DNA of 64,000 bases from Lethocerus indicus (lineage: Eukaryota; Arthropoda; Insecta; Hemiptera; Belostomatidae): assembly GCA_019843655.1 (NCBI GenBank), contig JACDQD010000001.1, positions 46,584,443 through 46,648,442 on the forward strand, in the 5' to 3' direction. The position numbers were made by a program, and so were the translations under genes. Position 1 is the first letter of the stretch; every line of letters begins with the position of its first letter. Below the pieces are notes generated by a model. That model was not told where the DNA came from and searched no databases. It saw nothing but the letters and a program-made list of their open reading frames with translations. Of the stretch, positions 58,101 to 64,000 are shown in pieces.

Positions 58101-61087
58101 ATTTACCTCCCTAATTGTTATGGAAAAACTCCTTACTACTAATACTGGAGTTGATGAGCTCCATTTGTTGAAGTTCATTTAAATGCATTGAAATTCGCAA
58201 ACAAATATTTTCTTCAGACTTAAATGTCAATGAGGGACTCAGAATATAGTTATCATAATTGTATACTTGGTTTTTAAGAAAGGTATGAGATGTATTGTTT
58301 TCAATTCATTTTGTTCTAGTTTTTAATAACTCTTAATTGTATTGCAATTGTTCATTATACATAATGTTAACCTTTTTTCCTTTATTAAGCACAAAAGGTG
58401 GAGTGGTCTAAACTTTTTGTCTCACTGACACCTGTTTTCTACACCTATTCTTCCTTGCAAAGGATTTTTTAAATTTTGATAAATTAGACTGGAAATAACA
58501 CATGCATTTCTTATACTTTGCAAAAAAGTCTAGTTTAATTTTTGTGTCTGTTCTGTTTTCATATAAGGCTGGAGTTGAAATTTGTTATTGAAAGAAAACT
58601 GTAGCTTGCAAACTCCAGTATACTTACTCATATATTTTAGGTAGTTTGTCCCAGAACAAACTGCTCACAAGTTGGAATGATGCAGTGCCAAAATATTTTT
58701 TCTAAATACATGAAGTTGTATTTTCTAATGGCAGATCAAATTATCTTTCGATTTTAAATATTAACTGAATAAAACTGAATGGTGTACAGACATACTATAC
58801 TAAGAGAAATAAAAAGAAATCTGAATAAAACTTTTGTTTATATTGAACCTTGCCAATAAGAACTGTATGCAATATACAGTATGAAATCAGTTATAAAACT
58901 TTTTATTTTTTTATTCCACAACTTGTGTAAAAAGTTTTTTTCAAAGGTGCTTACATAGCACCATCGGCAGAATACCACCAGTTATGCACTTTGTGATATG
59001 GAGTGAGTATTTATTTCTCACTTTCCCTACTTATGACTAACTAACAGGCTAACATCAAAGGCAAATATCAGTCTTATCTCATTCACCAGGGTGGATTCAA
59101 ACAACCACACAACCAAACCCACCCAAAACCCAAACCACCCCCAACCCCCCCAACCAAATGACAACCTCTGCTTTCACCGGTGCAAGCTCGACACCCTGAG
59201 CCACTAAACCCCCATTTCTTTCTTTGTGATAAGTTCTATTAAAGGGTTGACTTTGAATGAAAAATCATTTTCAAATGTCTAAAATATATATCAGAACTGT
59301 GTTAAGCATAAAACAGTTTGAAAAAATATTAATATTGATTATAATAGTTCGTTTTGGAAAGAGAAATAGGAAAAAACAAATACATTTGTTGTGTATATCT
59401 GTGAATATTGCCTCTTGCCACTAACAACTGCATGCAATATATAGTATGAAGTCAGTTATAAGGATATTTCATTTTTTTATTACACAACTCATGTATTAAA
59501 CATGATGTTTACATAAACATTTATTTCTTTAAAGGTAAGTTTTATTAAAGGGTTGACTTTGAATGAAAAATCATTTTCAAATATTTAAAATTTATATCAG
59601 AACAGTGTTAAGCATAACACTGTTTGAAGAAAATATTAACATTGATCATAGATTGTTATGGAAAGAGAAATAAGAAAAAATGCAAATACATCTTTCGCTT
59701 ATATTGAACCTTGCCAATAACAACTACATACAATACACAGTACAGTCAGTTGTGAAAATATTTTTTTTTTATTGCATAATTCGTTTAATAAGTACTGATT
59801 TTTACATAAACTTTTTTTTCGAAGCCAAGTTTCAATAAAGATAGACTTTTTATATATAATAATTTTCAAATATTTATAATGTATATCAAAACTGGTTAAA
59901 AATCAGTTGAAATGAGTGTTTTAATAGAAAAAAATATTAAGGAACAATAAAGACAAATAATATAAAGAATAATAAAACAGAAAGAAAAGAAAGGAAAGAA
60001 ATAAGAAAAAATGGAAATACATTGTTTGTTTATATTGAACATTGCTAATAATAATTGCATGCAATATATGGTATGATGTCAGTTATGAGATATTTTTTTT
60101 ATTGCACAACTCTTGTAATGAGTATTGATTTTTACATAATTAATTCTGTCTTTGAAGGCAAATATTAATAAAGGGTTGACATTTTATAAATCATTTTACA
60201 AATGTTTAAAATTTATATAACAACTGTGTTAACCATAAAACAGCTTGAAAAGAAAATTAAAATTTATTGTAATTAATTATGGTATGAGAAATAAGAAATA
60301 AGACAAATAGGTCTTTTTTTATATTTTACATTGCGAATAACAACTACATGCAATATACAGTATGAAGACAGTTATAAAAAAAGTTTTATATAATTAAGAA
60401 CTTGTTTCACTTTTCATAATGGACTATGATTAATTTTCATTTTTTTCCAAACCATTTTATGCTGAACATAGTTCTGATACGAATCATAAACATTTGGGAA
60501 TTATTTATGATGAAAAGTTAACCCTTTATTATAACTTCAAAGAATGAAATGTTTATGTAAAAATCAATAATTAGTATATGAGTTGTGCAATACCAAATGA
60601 TTTTGTATTCATTTTTGATGATGTATCCAAATTGTTTATTTCTTTCTCCTTTGAATGTTTAGTTGCATTCTTAACAGTACAAGACGCAGTCCATTAATAA
60701 GCGAGGTATTAATAAAAAAAATCAACTACCTAAAAGTATAGAGAGAACAGTATAATGTGAGAATGCAGTGGCAGGCACCCTAGAGTTTCTGCGCACCTCC
60801 TTTGCATTACTAATGGAATGCTGCTCCTGATGATGAGAAGAAATATCAGACATCCCTATGAATACCTATAATGCAAGCTATAATCTACCCTAGATGAATG
60901 ACCACTTATTCAATTTTATTAATATATCATCAAACATAAGGAACACTGGATCAAATCTCCTCTTAAATCATAAGAGGCCTAATATTCGAAATTAAATTTG
61001 TTCCATACCGTTTACACCCAAAAATCATTATTGATTATAATGGTATCCAAACATCACAAGTCATGGCAAAACAGAAGTCATGTAAAT

Positions 61088-61177
<90 letters not shown>

Positions 61178-61265
61178 CCCCACACCCACCCACACATATA
61201 TAAATCAATTAATAGTTTACCTCCATTATTCCCTTAGGATACTCTGAACTGGAGCGGCGACTCAT
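41571..61265 (-). CDS. PHF12: PHD finger protein 12 (Pf1), 17 exons
   Basis: A complete 911-residue frame assembles on the minus strand, compared with about 1,000 residues in human. Exons in order: 61221-61265, 57046-57233, 56816-56885, 48774-49068, 47578-47683, 46288-46420, 45828-45989, 45600-45746, 45403-45468, 45101-45151, 44802-44956, 44526-44569, 44376-44450, 42832-43647, 42645-42727, 42195-42341, 41571-41723. Phases all agree and the total is 912 codons with the stop. PHF12 is a chromatin co-repressor subunit that bridges Sin3/HDAC and MRG15 in the nucleus. Marks: [13 protein letters not shown] (12-24); PHD1 C54-C97 with C57, C66, C69, H74, C77, C94; Lys-rich linker; PHD2 C230-H274 with C233, C245, C248, H253, C256, C271; a [12 protein letters not shown] segment; acidic centre; a [11 protein letters not shown] helix; C-terminal FHA region ([46 protein letters not shown]). 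The intron after exon 5 appears to have a GC donor. Confidence 0.93.
41920..41995 (+). mobile_element. Degenerate PLE end in a PHF12 intron
   Basis: CTACTGAAAATGGGGAG, GAAACCAGTC, GTAAGACCAAA and GAAGACAGAAGA follow in the same order as in the PLE ends, with mutated core boxes. Confidence 0.45.
44618..44764. repeat. Three tandem 52-base units, each with a hairpin
   Basis: Units start at 44631, 44683 and 44735 and are almost identical. Each has ATTGATTAATG and CATTAATCAAT around a five-base loop, an 11-base-pair stem. They lie in the 232-base PHF12 intron between exons 11 and 12. Confidence 0.9.
45258..45329. repeat. (TA)n(CA)n microsatellite
   Basis: TA dinucleotides to about 45309, then about ten CA dinucleotides, within a PHF12 intron. 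Confidence 0.95.
46155..46183. repeat. (TA)n microsatellite
   Basis: Short uninterrupted TA run within a PHF12 intron. Confidence 0.9.
46421..47577 (-). other. PHF12 intron 5, apparent GC-AG intron
   Basis: On the minus strand the exon ends CCAG and the intron begins GCAAGTG, the strong consensus of the minor GC-AG class; it ends TTTAG. The only nearby GT would shift the frame relative to the next exon, whereas the GC donor gives [16 protein letters not shown], with exactly the human PHD2 spacing. Confidence 0.75.
47735..48055. mobile_element. Head-to-head pair of PLE ends in a PHF12 intron
   Basis: A minus-strand end (about 47735-47815) and a plus-strand end (about 47968-48055, with CTGAAGATGGCGAGCAGCTG) are separated by about 150 bases, including a run of nine or more G. 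The right core reads CTGAAGA then GAAAACAGTC, so stem III is lost. Confidence 0.6.
54207..54300 (-). repeat. SINE-like fragment
   Basis: On the minus strand, GGTTCGAGGCT (B-box-like), ACATTTGCCATGGGTGTTAG, CCTGTAAGCTAGTTTATAAG and TAGGG follow each other. The same core appears at 59000-59215 and in part at 39968-40020. Confidence 0.55.
55700..55873. repeat. Inverted pair of tRNA-like SINE heads
   Basis: A plus copy (55804-55873) has an A-box-like TAGCTTAATGG and an anticodon arm TTAGG-CTGCTAA-CCTGA with GCT in the anticodon place. The T arm is degenerate. A minus copy (55700-55757) shares GCTAACCT.A.GATCCTGGG and has a better T arm (CTGGGTACAAATCCCGG). The missing long variable arm and damaged T arm argue against a working serine tRNA. 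Confidence 0.5.
58360..58500 (+). repeat. Dispersed repeat, partner of 62310-62465
   Basis: Shares AAAGGTG.AGTGGT, ACTTTTTGTCTCACTG.CAC and TTCTTCCTTGCAAAGGA with 62310-62465, in the same orientation. It interrupts the tandem array. Confidence 0.6.
59000..59215 (-). repeat. SINE with tRNA-like head
   Basis: The minus strand begins GGGGGTTTAGTGGCTCAGGG, with an A-box-like TAGTGGCTCAGG; then come a G/T-rich expansion, a B-box-like GTTTGAATCCACC, and the core GATGTTAGCCTGTTAGTTAG shared with 54207-54300. It looks like an RNA polymerase III SINE inserted into the array. Confidence 0.55.
61093..61198. repeat. (TA)n(CA)n microsatellite
   Basis: About 33 TA dinucleotides followed by CA-rich sequence with CCC interruptions, just inside PHF12 intron 1. 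Confidence 0.95.
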
Positions 61266-61500
61266 TTTCGACCGAACAGACAAACTGAGGAAGGACGAGA
61301 ATGGGATCCTGTAGACCAAAGCAGAATGAAGAGTGTTGGCCCGCCTTCACGTCCGACCACAAAATGTCGAAAGTCGAACAGGGAGCATCTAGATCCTAGC
61401 CGAGTGCTACTACGCGAGTCGTGTTCCTGTCTCCAATAGCCAGCATCGAAATAGCCTAAAAATCGTTCCGCTCACTCGACAGTGCTCTAATAAATATCAC
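61266..61500 (-). promoter_or_regulatory. PHF12 5' untranslated/promoter region
   Basis: This is the sequence immediately upstream of the PHF12 start codon. It is less AT-rich than the surroundings and shows no TATA box at a sensible distance, which fits a TATA-less housekeeping promoter. The transcription start cannot be placed. Confidence 0.35.
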
Positions 61501-63398
61501 TAGAACTTAAATATTGTAAACAACTTTCTAATGTAAGTCTTTATGGAAACAAAACACTCTGTTTATTTATACATCATATTTGTCATTCTTTTGACTCGAA
61601 GAAAAGCTGTACCACTGCCGGCTGAATAAGGAAGAGTGCTAAAAATGTCCAATCGATAATACAAACTAAGTATATATAAACGAATTTTTTTGAAACCCTT
61701 TAAAATCTAAATAGATCCGACTGTACCGAAAAAATTCTCTTCAACGAAACAAAGAGAATTCAGTATATTGCGATACTATTTTTAGTTTTAGTGGGAATTT
61801 AGTATTGTGTACATGTTGGAACTATCTCATTTGATTTTGGAAAAAAACGCCGGATGCAAATACGAAAAGTTGGAAGAAAAGATCATCGTTGGAAACGAAT
61901 TCGCATCGTATATTATAAACTTAAATTTATAAGAACTGTTGATCTTTCTACAGGGTGGAGAGGGAGTAAGTTTAGTAGATATTACAATCGGCAATAAAAT
62001 CAGTTCCAAGTAAATTTCATGTTCTACATTTTTATTCCTTACGGTCATATCGCAATACTAAATAGGCCAAAAGTAACTCTTTCCAGGCTCTATAGGTACA
62101 TAAATTAAGTATTGGCGTTGAAAATAGTGGATTTTCATTATTATTTTAGGCACCTAAAAAAAGATTTTACCTATTTATTTCACCCTTTAAACCCCCGATC
62201 TATTTGAATTACATATAGAATATATATTGAGCATATATTTGAATTTGAAATGATTTTTTAATACCATTGCAGTGTAGGTAATGGATTTTCTATGTGAATA
62301 AAACTGAACATGTTAAAGTTTACTTTTTTGTATTAGGTACGAAAGGTGCAGTGGTTTACTGACTTTTTGTCTCACTGGCACTTGTTTCCTGCATCTGTTC
62401 TTCCTTGCAAAGGAAGAATAATTTTTTTTAATTTTGAGAAATTAGCCTAGAAATAATACTCATTTTTTATCTGTTTAGGTTGTTGGAATAAATGTCCACA
62501 TACTATTAAAAGAATAAGAAGTAGGGTACCTAAGTAGGGTATTTGACATTTTTTTTTTTAATTTTAGAGAACTGAGGTTTGTAATAATAATAGTAGTGGG
62601 TAACTGGTTTCAAACTAAATAAATTTACCAGGAGTTCCACAAAATGTACTCAATATCATTCATATCAGATTGTGCAATATTGACAAAAAGGAAGTGTACA
62701 AAATTATGTTGCCCATTAACAGTAACTTTGCTTCTACCTACTTCCAATGAATATTTGCTGTGACAGTCCGTTTTGCTAGATCTGGATGACTTCATTGATT
62801 TGAATGATGAATCCCAACAGTTGTAAATACTTCTTACATAAAATTTGAACTCTTGTCCACACAGTTAACAATACGTCAGATCTCCAAGCAAGTTCCTCAA
62901 TTTAACATTCTTCAGTAATGTAACATTGAAAAACTTCTTGTGTTGCATTACTTTTTGTCCCAATGTCCTGAACTCAACCAAAACATTTGTGACCAAGAAG
63001 AGAACAAATTGACAATTGGCAGTAGCAGATTGCAGTCTGAAATGGTTTTGTTTTAAATTTATGGTCTTATGAACAAATTGGTTAGGATAATGTGTCCAAT
63101 TGGAAACAGGCATTAAGAATCAGATAATACGTAACAGATATATTACACAACAAATATCACAATCAATAATTCCAGTACATTAAGCATAATACAACACCTC
63201 AAACAGGATTTTATTACATCTAACTAAATACAACAAGAGAAACACCCAAGTGACAATTATTCTCTGAAGGTAGAAAGACTTCTAGTAGACTAACAGGGGC
63301 TGTATTAATTGTGGCTAGGCTAGTCTCATTAGGCATAAAGGAAAAAAAAACAATGCATGAAATGAATTATATCTTTTAAGTTATGCCATTAAATAAAA
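61501..63398. other. Intergenic between RTCA and PHF12
   Basis: No gene was recognised. The block 62310-62465 repeats 58360-58500. A minus-strand open stretch (62865-63113) has no recognisable similarity and may belong to the flank of RTCA. Confidence 0.4.
62310..62465 (+). repeat. Dispersed repeat, partner of 58360-58500
   Basis: Second copy of the block described at 58360-58500. Confidence 0.6.
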
Positions 63399-63589
<191 letters not shown>

Positions 63590-63638
63590 TGATCACAATT
63601 AAGCTTGAATAATTTATATCAACACAAAATTCATATTT

Positions 63639-63918
63639 TCAGTTCAAATACTTATTTTTAAAGCCAATGCCTTCACACTCTATTATATTATTATCTCCTT
63701 CTTGACTAATTTTGAACTTCGCCTAAAACAAAATTTTAGTATAAATTAAACAATATAATTATTTTTTCTATTTAATAGCTTTATTTTATTGACAATTAAA
63801 TTGAACCCTATACCTTTGTATAACTTGTTGTAATTTCAATGGCTGTTGAAGTGTGACTAGTAATCTTTCCAGTGGACACACGGGATGTCCCATCTGCAAG
63901 GGCCATGAGGACAATAAT
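63639..63918 (-). CDS. RTCA: RNA 3'-terminal phosphate cyclase, last two exons
   Basis: Two minus-strand exons, 63814-63918 and 63639-63722, join in phase 0 to give the last 62 residues and stop (63639-63641) of an RNA 3'-phosphate cyclase. This enzyme converts the 3'-phosphate of RNA to a 2',3'-cyclic phosphate using ATP. Marks: IIVLMALADGTSR, matching the IFMALANGVSR region of RtcA; a TGKITSHTSTAIE segment; and the terminal IIECEGIGF, matching the conserved IIECQGIG. The paralogue RCL1 ends differently and is less likely. Donor (AAAG|GTATAG) and acceptors (TTTTAG) are good. The rest of the gene lies beyond the right edge. Confidence 0.85.
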
Positions 63919-64000
63919 CTAAAAACAAGTTATTAACAAAATATTAAAACAAGTAAATTCAGCGATGGTTGAAACACTGATTTCAAGCTAAGTTATATAT

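Larger units (their letters stand above)
57380..60600. repeat. Array of a roughly 300-base tandem repeat
   Basis: The marker block ATATTGAACCTTGCCAATAA, followed by GCATGCAATATA and AGTCAGTTATAA, recurs at about 57397, 57940, 58840, 59405, 59700, 60030 and 60320, with intervals of 295-330 bases in the best part. Each unit continues with a T run, TTGCACAACT, TTTTTACATAAAC, TTCTTTCTTTGAAGG, AAAGGGTTGAC and a CAGAACTGTGTTAAGCATAA block. The last unit (about 60420-60600) is inverted. Confidence 0.8.
57234..61220 (-). other. PHF12 intron 1
   Basis: A 4 kb intron dominated by the tandem array at 57380-60600, with a SINE at 59000-59215, an unrelated block at about 58100-58800, and a (TA)n(CA)n microsatellite near its 5' end. 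Confidence 0.6.

Noticed and set aside
62865..63113. Possible coding exon on the minus strand
   Set aside because: No convincing splice sites in phase and no recognisable similarity; it lies beyond the RTCA stop.

Overview
This is a window of nuclear DNA from an animal, most likely an arthropod. It holds split genes with GT-AG introns, long AT-rich introns, many dinucleotide microsatellites, and decayed retroelements. Two of these are Jockey-type non-LTR elements, which are typical of arthropods, and a receptor of the vasopressin/inotocin type fits the same reading. The species cannot be named from sequence alone.

Layout. Positions 1-24 kb are gene-poor and built from mobile-element debris: Penelope-like element (PLE) fragments with a GIY-YIG endonuclease and hammerhead-ribozyme-like motifs, a broken Ty3/gypsy-like integrase, a large foldback element with a (TA)n core, and two broken Jockey elements. 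At 24.5-26.0 kb, minus strand, lies an intronless 501-residue DDX43-like RNA helicase whose DEAD box reads EETD. At 26-32 kb are a GC-rich patch, an isolated TATA promoter on the minus strand, and more PLE and Jockey ends. At 32.3-37.9 kb, plus strand, a complete five-exon, 373-residue GPCR of the vasopressin/oxytocin (inotocin) family can be assembled; its third intron carries a SPIN-like hAT MITE. At 41.6-61.3 kb, minus strand, a complete 17-exon, 911-residue PHF12 (Pf1) orthologue can be assembled, with two PHD fingers and an FHA domain; one of its introns appears to use a GC donor. At 63.6-63.9 kb, minus strand, are the last two exons of RTCA (RNA 3'-terminal phosphate cyclase), running off the window.

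The genes are unrelated in function (RNA helicase, neuropeptide receptor, Sin3/HDAC co-repressor subunit, RNA end processing) and look like independent neighbours. The most unusual signals are a dispersed family of hammerhead-like motifs in PLE ends, often in head-to-head inverted pairs; the SPIN-like MITE with its target duplication; the altered catalytic motifs of the DDX43-like gene; repeated copies of a receptor splice acceptor inside the preceding intron; two almost perfect palindromes with a one-base centre; and a roughly 300-base tandem array in the first PHF12 intron.

All coordinates and exon joins were read by eye. Splice sites are supported by consensus, phase and family similarity recalled from memory, not by transcripts or database searches.
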